In this document: positions 10,980 through 19,776 of the stretch, in pieces
Layout: every line of letters begins with the position of its first letter
How positions within the stretch are numbered: the stretch's first letter is position 1
Assembly (NCBI RefSeq): GCF_900103225.1
Contig: NZ_FNJH01000001.1
Span: 1,145,533 to 1,209,532 of the forward strand
Direction of reading: 5' to 3'
Length of the DNA stretch: 64,000 bases
Origin: Pseudomonas congelans
GTDB taxonomy: Bacteria > Pseudomonadota > Gammaproteobacteria > Pseudomonadales > Pseudomonadaceae
Program-made: the position numbers and the translations under genes
Notes under the pieces: generated by a model
The model's input: only the letters and a program-made list of their open reading frames with translations
Databases searched by the model: none
What the model was told of the DNA's origin: nothing

Positions 10980-11388
10980 AGTCATAGTCCTTTGAGTCAT
11001 TGGCAGTAAACGCACACATGTGTGGCGTACAAATCAATGACCCGGACAACACTCAAGAAGTTTAAAATTTTTATAGACTTTTTTCAGCCTGGAAAAAGCA
11101 CAATAGAACTGTATCGATAGTGACGCACATCAATGGAACGTAACCTTTGCCCAATACTCCAAGCAATTTACAAACCCGCCGTTTTATTAGGCTGTTTGCT
11201 CTAACTATTGGGAGTTGTCTGATGTCCGTTAATAACAGACGGGAATTAACCGGCTGCTGTCTTTTTTGAATTCCCCTACTCACTGGATATACGCAACCGT
11301 ATAGGGTGTACGGAGGAATCATAATAAAAGTCTGCAGTCACCCGGGTGTGAGCCTGAAGACAGCGCCATACACTGTGCGCCAGACAGC
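10980..11388. other. 409-base non-coding region
   Basis: Promoter region of the membrane protein gene. It contains no convincing protein gene; a minus-strand 83-codon frame at 11071-11322 has no family features. On the plus strand it holds paired segments (CCCAATA near 11150 with TATTGGG near 11207) and a hairpin followed by six T at 11235-11267, which could be a small RNA. Confidence 0.5.
11235..11267 (+). terminator. Possible plus-strand terminator hairpin in the intergenic region
   Basis: ACAG (11235-11238) and CGG (11240-11242) pair with CCG (11250-11252) and CTGT (11257-11260), directly followed by C and six T. No plus-strand gene precedes it, so if real it would end a non-coding transcript. 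An alternative GTTAAT/ATTAAC pairing overlaps it, so the fold is uncertain. Confidence 0.35.
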
Positions 11389-11421
11389 ATGAAGGCCCGA
11401 CTGAAACAGTCAGGCCTTCAT
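11389..11421. terminator. Strong hairpin after the LOV kinase gene
   Basis: ATGAAGGCC (11389-11397) pairs with GGCCTTCAT (11413-11421), and GACTG with CAGTC, around an AAA loop. Neither side carries a clear T tract, so termination is likely but not certain. It lies 20 bases past the stop of the LOV kinase. Confidence 0.55.
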
Positions 11422-11440
11422 GTGTTCATTGCCAGTGCCG

Positions 11441-13045
11441 TCAAGCGATACCGTTTGGCCCGTCGAGTACCTGCCTGACCTTCCTGGCGAGGTCCTGCGG
11501 CATGCAAGGCTTGGACACCACCTCAAACTCGGAACCGCCAATGTCGGTTCGCTCGATCGAGCTTTCAGCGTAGCCAGTGGTCAGCAGCACCTTGACCTTC
11601 GGGTACCTGCGCCTCACTTCCCGCGCGAGCATCACCCCGTTCATGCCGCCCGGCATGATCAGGTCAGTGAACAGCAAGTCATACGTACTGCCGGCCTCGA
11701 AGCGCTTAAGTGCCTCTCGGGCATTGAGAACGATTTCCGATACATAGCCGTAATCATCCAGCACCATCTTGGCCAGCTCGGCCACGTCAGGGCGGTCTTC
11801 CACAATCAGAATCCGCTCGGCACTGCCAATGCGCCTTTCCGAGGCTTTGGGCGGATCGTTTTTGCTCAGCACAGCCTCGTCTACCGGGAAATACATGCGC
11901 AGCGTGGTGCCGACACCTTCTTCGGTATAAATACGCGCCGCGCCACCCGACTGTTTGGCAAAGCCATAGACCATCGAAAGACCGAGCCCGGAACCCTTGC
12001 CTTCTTCCTTGGTGGTAAAAAACGGGTCCATTACCCGATCACGGATACTCGCAGGCATGCCAATGCCGTTGTCCGTCACTGCAATGGAAACATAACGCCC
12101 TGGCAACAGACCGTCATAGGACATATTGGCCAGCTCATCGACGACCAGATTGCGGGTTTCGATGAATATCTTGGGGTTGAGCCGGCCAATCAGCGCATCG
12201 CGCGCGTTGATGAAAATGTTCAGCAAGGCAACTTCTGCCTGGGTCGGATCAATACGGCAGTTCTTCAGTGCCGGATCCAGATCGGTTTCGATCATCACTT
12301 CCGGGCCGAACGTACGCTCGATCAACGGCTCTGTCGTGGAAACCAGACCATTGAGGTTGAGTACTCGCCCCTGCAGTTTCTGTTTGCGGGCAAACGCCAG
12401 CAGTTGCTTGGTCAATGTGCTGGCGCGCTCGACGGCAGACTTGGCGTGATGAACACTGCGCTGGACACGCTGCACGTCGATGGTGGGCTTTTCTGCCGCA
12501 CTGCCGATCAGATCGATATAACCGCCCATCACTTGCAACAGGTTGTTGAAGTCGTGCGCGATGCCACCGGTAAGCTGCCCCAGAGCCTCCATCTTCTGTG
12601 CCTGACGCAATGCCTCTTCAGCATCTCGACGGCGACTGATGTCCAGTTGGGAGGCAAAGAAATAAATAAGCTCGCCCGCGTCGTTATAGACCGGAGAAAT
12701 AAACAGGGCATTCCAGAACGAGGAACCGTCCTTGCGGTAGTTGAGAATTTCAGTGGAGATATCGACGCGCTCTTCGATTGCATCGCGAATCGACTGCACC
12801 GCCGCCCGGTCAGTGTCCGGCCCTTGAAGAAACCGGCAGTTGATACCGATGATTTCCTCGGACGAATAGCCGGTCATTTCCAGAAATGCCCGGTTGGCAA
12901 AAATGATGGGATTGTCCGGGCGATTGGGGTCCGTCACGACCATCGGCATCCGAGTCGTTTCTACCGCTGCGAAAAAGATATCCTTTCCCTGATGCTTGAT
13001 ATCTCCCGTCGCCGCATTGTCGACCCGGGCTTTATTTTCCGACAC
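11441..13045 (-). CDS. LOV-domain hybrid histidine kinase (blue-light receptor)
   Basis: 534 residues. An N-terminal LOV (PAS) domain (about 25-140) carries the flavin-binding signature [13 protein letters not shown] with the photoactive cysteine at C70. A HisKA-like domain follows with H164 in [12 protein letters not shown], then an HATPase with DNGIGMP and [11 protein letters not shown], and a C-terminal receiver with phospho-acceptor D461 in FTDLIMPGG. This is the layout of the P. syringae LOV histidine kinase, a soluble light-activated kinase with its own receiver. I chose GTG 13045, which has GGAG eight bases upstream; an ATG at 13084 would add 13 residues but has no ribosome site. All phosphotransfer residues are present. 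Confidence 0.93.
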   Translation of the reverse strand: MSENKARVDNAATGDIKHQGKDIFFAAVETTRMPMVVTDPNRPDNPIIFANRAFLEMTGYSSEEIIGINCRFLQGPDTDRAAVQSIRDAIEERVDISTEILNYRKDGSSFWNALFISPVYNDAGELIYFFASQLDISRRRDAEEALRQAQKMEALGQLTGGIAHDFNNLLQVMGGYIDLIGSAAEKPTIDVQRVQRSVHHAKSAVERASTLTKQLLAFARKQKLQGRVLNLNGLVSTTEPLIERTFGPEVMIETDLDPALKNCRIDPTQAEVALLNIFINARDALIGRLNPKIFIETRNLVVDELANMSYDGLLPGRYVSIAVTDNGIGMPASIRDRVMDPFFTTKEEGKGSGLGLSMVYGFAKQSGGAARIYTEEGVGTTLRMYFPVDEAVLSKNDPPKASERRIGSAERILIVEDRPDVAELAKMVLDDYGYVSEIVLNAREALKRFEAGSTYDLLFTDLIMPGGMNGVMLAREVRRRYPKVKVLLTTGYAESSIERTDIGGSEFEVVSKPCMPQDLARKVRQVLDGPNGIA

Positions 13046-13189
13046 TCCAGAAACTCCACGACTGTTTATTGGGCTATTGCGCATGCTGTCTAATGGCTAG
13101 GACTGGCGAAGCCTCAAAAGGGTTCTAAAGTATCTGACAAAAATCGAATTATATTCATTTGAAGGGTCGCGCACTCCCGAAGCGCTTAC

Positions 13190-14332
13190 TCAAACGGCAA
13201 ATTTTCCATTCTTTTCTCGAATGAGAGCCGCAAATGCAAGCGTGCTTTCGCGCAACGCCATTTGCAAAGGGTGAAAGATCGCCCGCGTGCCCTGCCCGTC
13301 CGCATAACCCAGCAGCCCCACCGGACAGTAGCGGGCGTCATCCCAGCCCGGATAATCGAGAACGGGATACCAGCAGATGCCTTGCACAGGTACGCCTGCC
13401 CTCACGGCCTTGCTGACCTCGAGACAAACGTAATTGAACCAGGGCAGACGCTGAACGTCTTCAGCGCCGGTTTCAGAAATCAATAGGGGTCTGGCGTATC
13501 GCCCGTGCAGCTCGCCCAACATGCCTTGAAAAGGCCTGTACTGCGGATCGTCGTGCTTAAGTTTATGGCCATTGAGCTGCCATTGATTATGCGGATAAAA
13601 GTTGACGCCCAGTATATCCAGATACTCCGGGCGGCCGCCCAAACCAGGCCATTGCCGTCCGGATAAAAGATCCCAGGCTTCGAACTGCGCCAGCCGGTAA
13701 CGCTCTGCTGCCGCGATATCTCTGCTGCTTCGCGTGGCCGATACCACATGAATCAATGGCTCGGCCTGAATAAAACGCGCGTTGGGCTCTACAGTGCGTA
13801 TCGCGTCTATTGCCGCGATACTGGCCCGTACCAGTTGATGCTTGAGCTCCATGCCGCGCTGCTGGCTACCGGGGTTGAAATAAGCGACATCGCCTCCGGC
13901 CCAACTCCAGAACGAAATCTCATTGATCGGTGAATAGAAAGGGGCGGTCTCCCCTTCGTCTTTTACGACCTGAGCCACCGCAGCGGCAAAACGCGCAAAG
14001 CGTTCGACAAACTGCGGCCGCCAGACATCCAGATGATCAGGGTAACCGTAATGGCACAAGTCCCAGATCACCTGGGTGCCCTGATGCCGCGCGGCTCGCA
14101 GCATGGGCAGAAAACTGCTCCAGTCGTAACAGTCTGGACGAGCTTCAATCAGATGCCAGCGTAAACCGTCGCGTACCGTACGCATTCCGCACTCAGCCAC
14201 TGCGGCAAAATCTTCCTGCGTCCAGCGGTCGTGCCCGGTAGAGTGAAGCAGGTCAAGTCGCACACCGTCACCTCGTCGGTGGCTGGCACACTCGAATCCG
14301 CCGATGAAAAAACTGTCGAACAGACCGCCCAT
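13190..14332 (-). CDS. Clan GH-A glycosidase, GH1-like
   Basis: 380 residues of TIM-barrel glycosidase type. The acid/base glutamate sits in SPINEISFWSW (E138, the NE pair after strand 4), the nucleophile in LLISETGAE (E287), and an aromatic patch ICWYPVLDYPGWDD follows. Together these fit a retaining clan GH-A enzyme; the substrate is not readable. There is no signal peptide, so it is probably cytoplasmic. ATG 14332 has GAGG six bases upstream and overlaps the glf stop, so it belongs to the glycosyltransferase-glf operon. It may trim or remodel the glycan those genes make, or not be active as a hydrolase at all. Confidence 0.75.
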   Translation of the reverse strand: MGGLFDSFFIGGFECASHRRGDGVRLDLLHSTGHDRWTQEDFAAVAECGMRTVRDGLRWHLIEARPDCYDWSSFLPMLRAARHQGTQVIWDLCHYGYPDHLDVWRPQFVERFARFAAAVAQVVKDEGETAPFYSPINEISFWSWAGGDVAYFNPGSQQRGMELKHQLVRASIAAIDAIRTVEPNARFIQAEPLIHVVSATRSSRDIAAAERYRLAQFEAWDLLSGRQWPGLGGRPEYLDILGVNFYPHNQWQLNGHKLKHDDPQYRPFQGMLGELHGRYARPLLISETGAEDVQRLPWFNYVCLEVSKAVRAGVPVQGICWYPVLDYPGWDDARYCPVGLLGYADGQGTRAIFHPLQMALRESTLAFAALIREKNGKFAV

Positions 14333-14334
14333 GC

Positions 14335-15516
14335 TCAACCTCGCGCAGGCTGTTCGATCGGTTCCGGAAGCTGCTCAGGAAACTCGCCAGCCAGCCGCTG
14401 GTACAACGCCAATGCCTGACCCACGACCTGGTCCATGTTGTAATACTTGTAAGTGCCAAGCCGCCCAAGGAACGTGACCTCATCCGACTGATCGGCCAAT
14501 GCTTTGTAACGCTTGTACAGCTCGGCATTTTCGGGTCGGGGAATGGGGTAATAAGGGTCGCCCTCGGCACTTGGAAACTCATAGCTGAGACTGGTTCTGG
14601 CGTGCAGTTGACCGGTAAGGTGCTTGTATTCGGTAATACGCGTATGGGGGACCGCCTCATCCGGGTAGTTGATCACCGCCACCGATTGAAACTGCGCTTG
14701 GTCAACGGTCTTGTGCTCGAAACGCAGCGACCGATACGGAAGACGGCCGTAGCAATAACCGAAGTATTCGTCGATCGGCCCGCAATAGATCACATGCGAA
14801 TACTTCACCGCCTTGCGAACATCGGCAAAATCGACCCCCAGAACGATATCAATCAGCGGGTGGTCGAGTATCCGTTCAAACATGTGCGTGTAGCCATGCA
14901 GCGGCATTTTCTGAAAAGTATCCGTGAAGTAACGACTGTCCGAGTTGGTGCGGGTAGGCACTCGAGCGGTGACCGAACGGTCCAGTTGCGAGGGGTCCAG
15001 CCCCCATTGCTTGCGGGTGTAGCCTCGGAAAAACTTCTCGTACAGCTCCCGACCAATCTGATTGATTACAACGTCTTCGGAGGTTCTTATCGTCTCGACG
15101 GGCTCGGCACGGCTGGCAAGAAACGTCTCGGCTTCTCGTTCATTCATCTGCAAGCCGTACAGGCTGTTGAGCGTGTCGAGGTTGATCGGAACAGGCAGCA
15201 GTTGGTCGTCTACGCTGGCAAGCACACGGTGTTCGTAATCGCGCCATTCGGTAAATCGTGAAAGGTATTCCACAATCCGCTGAGCGTTGGTGTGGAAGAT
15301 ATGTGGCCCGTATTGATGAACCAACACCCCGGCGCTGTCCAGGTGATCGTAAGCGTTACCCGCGATATGTGGACGTCGGTCGATCAGCAAAACGCGCTTA
15401 CTTGATCCCGCCGCCAGCCGTTCCGCCAACACACTGCCTGCAAAACCTGCACCGACGATCAGAAAGTCATAGGGCGTCTTTTCACGCGCGGCTGATTCAA
15501 GATTTATCCGAGGCAT
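14335..15516 (-). CDS. glf: UDP-galactopyranose mutase
   Basis: 393 residues, the normal length. FAD-binding YDFLIVGAGFAGSVLAERL is at residues 16-34, followed by IAGNAYD, VHQYGPHIFHT and the C-terminal GRLGTYKYYNMDQ typical of Glf. It interconverts UDP-galactopyranose and UDP-galactofuranose, the donor for galactofuranosyl glycans. ATG 15516 has GGGAG nine bases upstream and overlaps the stop of the glycosyltransferase gene. The divergent galE can supply UDP-galactose, so the two form one pathway. Confidence 0.93.
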   Translation of the reverse strand: MPRINLESAAREKTPYDFLIVGAGFAGSVLAERLAAGSSKRVLLIDRRPHIAGNAYDHLDSAGVLVHQYGPHIFHTNAQRIVEYLSRFTEWRDYEHRVLASVDDQLLPVPINLDTLNSLYGLQMNEREAETFLASRAEPVETIRTSEDVVINQIGRELYEKFFRGYTRKQWGLDPSQLDRSVTARVPTRTNSDSRYFTDTFQKMPLHGYTHMFERILDHPLIDIVLGVDFADVRKAVKYSHVIYCGPIDEYFGYCYGRLPYRSLRFEHKTVDQAQFQSVAVINYPDEAVPHTRITEYKHLTGQLHARTSLSYEFPSAEGDPYYPIPRPENAELYKRYKALADQSDEVTFLGRLGTYKYYNMDQVVGQALALYQRLAGEFPEQLPEPIEQPARG

Positions 15517-16688
15517 TCGCTGTGCTCCCCGATGGCCACCAGTCGGATTTGCGCCTTCATGGCCGCGCACGTCTTGTCCCAGGACTCGCCGGCCAGCAAT
15601 GCGTCAACCTTGCGAAGGAAATCGGTACTACCTTTGTACGCCAGTGCCTCTTGAATCGCGCGTGCAAACGCGTCGGCATCATCGGCAATGGCGACAACAC
15701 CCGACTCGCCATACGTTCTGACAACATCGGCAATTCTGGTTGATACCACCGGGCAGCCACCGGCCAGGTATTCCGGCGTCTTGGTCGGGCTGATAAAGCG
15801 TGTGGAGTCGTTCAGCGCAAATGGCATCAACGCAACGTCCCAGCCAGACAGATAAGCTGGCAAGTCCTCATAGGACTTGCTGCCTAGATAATGGACGTTG
15901 GCCAAATGCGGCAGGCTTGCCGGATCAATCTTCACCACGGGGCCGATCAACACGATTTGCCAGTGCGGCTGCAACTCGGCCAGCTGTTGAATCAGCCCGA
16001 TATCAAAACGTTCGTCAATGACGCCGAAAAAGCCAAGTCTCGGATAGGGAATGTACTGTTGATCCTCAGGGTCCGGCTGTACGCTGCGAGCGGCTGCAAA
16101 ATGCCCGACATCGACACTGCTGGGCATGGCGTGCGCGTTTGCATGCTGCAGACGCTTGGTCTCCCATAGGCTGAAGCCGCCAGTAAACACAACATCTGCG
16201 CGCTTCATCAACGCTTTTTCCTGTTCGATAAGCTCTGGCGGAGCACCTTTGAACGCAGACAATTCGTCCATGCAATCGAAGATCGTCACCTGCGCGCTGA
16301 GGTGATCGGTAAACGCCAGACTCATCGGGGTGAAATACCACAGCAGCAGTTCCCCAAATTGTTGCGCCCCCATAAAACCATCCAGCAACGTCCGCTGCGC
16401 AGTGATCACCTCATCTGGCTGCATTTTCCAGGGCAGGTGCGGCACCAGTACGGTAACACCGCACGCTTGCGGCAGCTGTTCAAGCCGGATATCAGGGGAG
16501 TCCGACAGAACAGGCTCCTCAAGAAACAACACCTGATAATCCTGCGCCATGCGCGACATGATGTGCTGGGGACGCTGATATACAAACGCCCATCGCAGGT
16601 GGGACAGGCACAGCAGAAAAGGCCTTACGGCAGACTCGACTGTGGTTAGGGCCGACGTCTCGGATTGAATTGTTTGAACACCGTTCAT
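15504..16688 (-). CDS. Glycosyltransferase (GT-B fold, group 1-like)
   Basis: 394 residues. N-terminal CLSHLRWAFVYQRPQHIM is typical of a glycosyltransferase group often found beside glf. The C-terminal half has the Rossmann-like GFFGVIDERFD and the nucleotide-sugar region PTKTPEYLAGGCPVVST with the usual E-containing motif. No membrane segment, so cytoplasmic or membrane-associated. The neighbouring glf makes a galactofuranosyl- or galactosyltransferase role likely, but that is inference. First gene of the minus-strand unit; AAGGGAA precedes ATG 16688. Confidence 0.8.
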   Translation of the reverse strand: MNGVQTIQSETSALTTVESAVRPFLLCLSHLRWAFVYQRPQHIMSRMAQDYQVLFLEEPVLSDSPDIRLEQLPQACGVTVLVPHLPWKMQPDEVITAQRTLLDGFMGAQQFGELLLWYFTPMSLAFTDHLSAQVTIFDCMDELSAFKGAPPELIEQEKALMKRADVVFTGGFSLWETKRLQHANAHAMPSSVDVGHFAAARSVQPDPEDQQYIPYPRLGFFGVIDERFDIGLIQQLAELQPHWQIVLIGPVVKIDPASLPHLANVHYLGSKSYEDLPAYLSGWDVALMPFALNDSTRFISPTKTPEYLAGGCPVVSTRIADVVRTYGESGVVAIADDADAFARAIQEALAYKGSTDFLRKVDALLAGESWDKTCAAMKAQIRLVAIGEHSECLG

Positions 16689-17119
16689 AGAGTTTCCCTT
16701 CTATTAAAAGTCCTGGATGAAACTGAAGGGCTCTGAAAAAGGGCTGAACTTCGACGGCATTCATGATGAGGATAGACATTGGCGGCTGTCGCCTGCATGG
16801 AACAACCACAGGCATGAAACAACACGCATTGAACGCCCCCGCAGACGCTCATGAATTTCGAGCACGCCGGCGCACCTGTGTTCATTGATTCCGATAAAGG
16901 GTATGCGCCGTCGGGAATGAAGCATTGAACTCGTCGCAGAGAATGCGCCCCTAGTCTTGAGCGAATGTTTTTTTGTACCTGCAGTACGTTTTCCCCACGC
17001 GGTGGTCTGGTCCTGATTTTCGCAAGCAAGGCTCCTCTGTCGTCCTGTTGATAAAGGTCACGACGCCGAGCCGTCAGCTCGCTTCTTGTCGAAGCGGCGA
17101 AAATCCAGGGAGGACAATC
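16689..17119. other. 431-base divergent intergenic region
   Basis: Lies between the divergent glycosyltransferase and galE genes, so it should hold both promoters. I could not find a convincing -35/-10 pair or long palindrome. The only notable features are a run of seven T near 16970 and the ribosome site GGGAGGA before galE. Confidence 0.5.
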
Positions 17120-18148
17120 ATGATTCTGGTTACCGGTGGTGCGGGATACATTGGCGCTCACATCGCGCTCGAATTGCTCGAAGATGGCCGCGACGTCGTA
17201 GTGCTTGATAATTTGTGCAACAGTTCGCGAGAGCCGTTAAGACGGGTAGAGGAACTCTGCGGGCGACAGGTTGCGTTCATTCACGGCGACGTGCGCAGCA
17301 AGGCGACGTTGCACCGCTTGTTCGCTCGGCACCCTGTCAAGGCGGTGGTGCATTGCGCCGGACTCAAGGCGGTGGGCGAAAGCGTTCGAGAGCCGCTGCG
17401 CTATTTCGAGACCAACGTGAGCGGCAGCGTCAACTTGTGTCAGGCAATGGCAGAAGCAGGTGTATTCGACCTGTTATTCAGCTCATCCGCGACGGTTTAC
17501 GGCGAGTGTGAGCGGATGCCGCTGGATGAGAACAGCCCAACGGGTTTACCGACCAATCCTTACGGGCACTCCAAACTGATGGCCGAGCATGTGATGCAAA
17601 GCGTCGCCCGCTCGGATCCACGCTGGTCCATCGGGCTGCTGCGCTACTTCAACCCCATTGGCGCGCATCCGTCCGGCCTACTGGGCGAGTCGCCCTGCAA
17701 CACGCCGAACAACCTGCTGCCCTTCCTGCTGCAGGTTGCCAATCGACTACGCCCTGCCCTGCACATTTTCGGCAGTGACTACCCCACGCCGGACGGAACA
17801 GGTGTGCGTGATTACCTTCATGTGATGGATCTGGCCGAGGGACACTTGAAGGCGCTGGACAGAATTCATGACGAACGTGGCGTATCCATCTGGAATCTGG
17901 GGACAGGACAGGGTTATTCAGTGCTCGAGGTGGTGCAGGCTTTCGAACGTATCTCCGGCAAAGCTGTGCCGTTGATCTTTGAGCCACGCCGGCCAGGAGA
18001 CATTGCAGCATGCTGGTCCGATCCGGGAAAGGCATCGCGTGAGCTGGATTGGCGAGCCAGGTTCAACCTTGATTCGATGCTCACCGACGCCTGGCGCTGG
18101 CAGTGCATGAATCCGCAGGGCTATATGCCGACAGCGCTGGTCATTTGA
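17120..18148 (+). CDS. galE: UDP-glucose 4-epimerase
   Basis: 342 residues, an extended SDR. The NAD motif GGAGYIGAHIA starts at residue 6, the catalytic serine region SSSATVYGE is at 121-129 and the catalytic pair is Y148/K152 in NPYGHSK. RYFNPIGAHPSG and the C-terminal ADCW-like AACWSDPGKA agree with GalE. It interconverts UDP-glucose and UDP-galactose, the substrate of the neighbouring Glf. GGGAGGA precedes ATG 17120; an in-frame upstream extension has no ribosome site. Divergent from the glycan operon. Confidence 0.92.
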   Translation: MILVTGGAGYIGAHIALELLEDGRDVVVLDNLCNSSREPLRRVEELCGRQVAFIHGDVRSKATLHRLFARHPVKAVVHCAGLKAVGESVREPLRYFETNVSGSVNLCQAMAEAGVFDLLFSSSATVYGECERMPLDENSPTGLPTNPYGHSKLMAEHVMQSVARSDPRWSIGLLRYFNPIGAHPSGLLGESPCNTPNNLLPFLLQVANRLRPALHIFGSDYPTPDGTGVRDYLHVMDLAEGHLKALDRIHDERGVSIWNLGTGQGYSVLEVVQAFERISGKAVPLIFEPRRPGDIAACWSDPGKASRELDWRARFNLDSMLTDAWRWQCMNPQGYMPTALVI

Positions 18149-18169
18149 ATGTCATCCAGACGCCTGCCA

Positions 18170-18208
18170 GACGTGCCAACGGTCCCCACGCTATCGTGAC
18201 GGCACGTC
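18170..18208. terminator. Inverted repeat between convergent genes
   Basis: GACGTGCC (18170-18177) is perfectly repeated inverted as GGCACGTC (18201-18208), with an inner CACG/CGTG pair. It lies between the stops of galE and the XRE-cupin gene. There is no T tract, so it may act as a bidirectional terminator only weakly. Confidence 0.4.
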
Positions 18209-18220
18209 AGCAAGCGCATG

Positions 18221-18769
18221 CTAGAAGTTGGCCGGCGTGTTGGCGCTGATGATCTCGGCTTCGTCCTGGCCGATATTGCGGAAGCGATGCGGTAATGTGG
18301 TCGGGAAGTAATAGCCGTCCCCCGGACCGAGGATGTTGACCTGCCCATCGATGGTCAGCTCCACGGTGCCACGCGTCACCAGACCGCACTCCTCGCCCTC
18401 GCTGTGGACGATGGGTTCATCACCCGAGTCGGCACCCGGTGCGTATTGCTCACGCAGAAAACGCATCTGCCGGCTCGGTAAGGTCGCGCCCACCAGCAAC
18501 AGACGGGCACCGTTGCGCCCCAGATCGGGTTGATCACCGGCTCGGAACACGTACTGATCCTGCCCCGGAGGCTGATCGAACGTGAAGAAATCCGCCAGTG
18601 TCATGGGAATCCCCTCCAGCAGCTTTTTCAGCGAGCTGATGGAAGGACTGACACGATTTTGTTCGATGAGGGAAATCGTGGCATTGGTCACACCACTGCG
18701 TCTGGCGAGCTCACGCTGTGACAGCTTGTAGCTTTCACGCACCAGTTTGAGTCGTGCTCCCGTATCCAT
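18221..18769 (-). CDS. XRE-cupin transcriptional regulator (PuuR-like)
   Basis: 182 residues. An N-terminal helix-turn-helix (LSQRELARRSGVTNATISLIEQ, about 14-35) is joined to a C-terminal cupin (about 105-180) containing GDGYYFPTTLPHRFRN. This is the PuuR/polyamine-type repressor layout, where the cupin senses a small metabolite. ATG 18769 has AAGG five bases upstream. It lies 127 bases after puuD in the same direction, so co-regulation with gamma-glutamyl/polyamine catabolism is likely. The true effector is not visible. Confidence 0.85.
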   Translation of the reverse strand: MDTGARLKLVRESYKLSQRELARRSGVTNATISLIEQNRVSPSISSLKKLLEGIPMTLADFFTFDQPPGQDQYVFRAGDQPDLGRNGARLLLVGATLPSRQMRFLREQYAPGADSGDEPIVHSEGEECGLVTRGTVELTIDGQVNILGPGDGYYFPTTLPHRFRNIGQDEAEIISANTPANF

Positions 18770-18787
18770 AGTGGCCTTATGTGCAAG

Positions 18788-18857
18788 ATATCCGGTGAAT
18801 GAAGCTGCGCCCCGGCGCAATGGATCGTCCATTACCCGAGGCCGTCAAGCCGGATAT
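18788..18857. repeat. Inverted repeat upstream of the XRE-cupin gene
   Basis: ATATCCGG at 18788-18795 recurs inverted as CCGGATAT at 18850-18857, 54 bases apart, in the gap between puuD and the XRE gene. It could be a pair of operator half-sites bridged by the regulator, or chance. Confidence 0.35.
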
Positions 18858-18896
18858 TAAATCACGTTTGCCGACAACACTCAGCAGCTCATCGCT

Positions 18897-19646
18897 CTAG
18901 CAGCGGCTGCGCGCATACCTCTGGCAGGCTTCGCGAAATGCCTTGAACAGGCTGAGCGACACAGGGTTGTCCATGAACTCCCATTCCGGGTGCCACTGCA
19001 CGCCCAGGACAAAACCTGGCGCGCCGGGCATGGACACCGCCTCGACCAGACCGTCGGGGGCCAGTGCTTCTGCGCGCAGGTCCGAGGCCAGGCGATCGAT
19101 ACCCTGGCTGTGCAGGCTGTTGACCTCGAACCCCGGTGCCAGCCCGAGCGAGTCGAGCAAACCGCCTGGCTGCACCTGCACGGCATGCTTTGGCGCGTAT
19201 TGCACCGCCAGCACCTCGCTTTGCGGCTCTCGATGATCCAGATAACCAGGCAGCTCCTGGACCCGCTGATGCAGGCTGCCACCCAGCGCAACATTCAACT
19301 CCTGAAAACCGCGGCAAATGCACAACACCGGCACGCCCTGAGCGATGGCAGCCCTGAGCAGCGGCAGTGTGGTGCGATCCCGGAATACATCATGAGCGGT
19401 GCCCTCCACGCTCGCCGGTCCATTGTAGTGACGCGGCTCGACGTTCGACGGCGAGCCGGTAAACAGCAGGCCATCCAGCGACGCGAGCAGTTGCGCTGGC
19501 TCGGAAGGCACCTCAAGTGCAGGCAGAATCACCGGCATACCCGCAAAGACTGCGGCCTCGACGTATTTGTCGCCTGCAGTGTGAGAAGAGTACTTGCCCA
19601 ACTGCTGACGGCAGGCGGTGACACCAATCAATGGAGGTCGCGACAT
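18897..19646 (-). CDS. puuD: Class I glutamine amidotransferase-like gamma-glutamyl hydrolase (PuuD-like)
   Basis: 249 residues of the peptidase C26 family. It opens SRPPLIGVTACRQQLG, has the nucleophile elbow VLCICRGFQELNVALGG (cysteine before RGFQ), and ends with the histidine-glutamate pair in VQWHPEWEF. By family it hydrolyses gamma-glutamyl-GABA to glutamate and GABA in the putrescine pathway, in the cytoplasm. ATG 19646 has AGGA eight bases upstream. No other puu gene is in the window, so the substrate is inferred from family only. Confidence 0.85.
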   Translation of the reverse strand: MSRPPLIGVTACRQQLGKYSSHTAGDKYVEAAVFAGMPVILPALEVPSEPAQLLASLDGLLFTGSPSNVEPRHYNGPASVEGTAHDVFRDRTTLPLLRAAIAQGVPVLCICRGFQELNVALGGSLHQRVQELPGYLDHREPQSEVLAVQYAPKHAVQVQPGGLLDSLGLAPGFEVNSLHSQGIDRLASDLRAEALAPDGLVEAVSMPGAPGFVLGVQWHPEWEFMDNPVSLSLFKAFREACQRYARSRC

Positions 19647-19695
19647 AGGTTGAATCCTGTGTGAAATCTGAGTGGTCAACGCCGATTATTGGACG

Positions 19696-19728
19696 CTATC
19701 CAGGGGGAATGAAACCAGTCTAGGATAG
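19696..19728. promoter_or_regulatory. Candidate operator between puuD-like and LysR genes
   Basis: CTATCC (19696-19701) is repeated inverted as GGATAG (19723-19728) within the 130-base divergent promoter region. LysR regulators usually bind such dyads beside their own gene. Weak evidence only. Confidence 0.35.
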
Positions 19729-19776
19729 TCATCTGCGCAACAAACATAGGCATTCAGGCAAAGGAACAATGCACCA

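Noticed and set aside
11036..11063. AlgU-like promoter (AAACTT, 17 bases, TCATT on the minus strand) before the membrane protein gene
   Set aside because: The -35 and -10 both deviate from GAACTT and TCTGA, and an osmotic-stress role is not otherwise supported.
11071..11322. 83-codon minus-strand frame in the gap
   Set aside because: No ribosome site, no family features, and it lies inside the promoter and possible RNA region.
11420..13093. 557-codon open frame on the plus strand opposite the LOV kinase
   Set aside because: Shadow of the GC-rich kinase gene; no family features, and the kinase strand shows all LOV and kinase motifs.
17120..17122. Longer galE frame starting at 16973
   Set aside because: The upstream start has no ribosome site; GGGAGGA and the NAD motif place the start at 17120.
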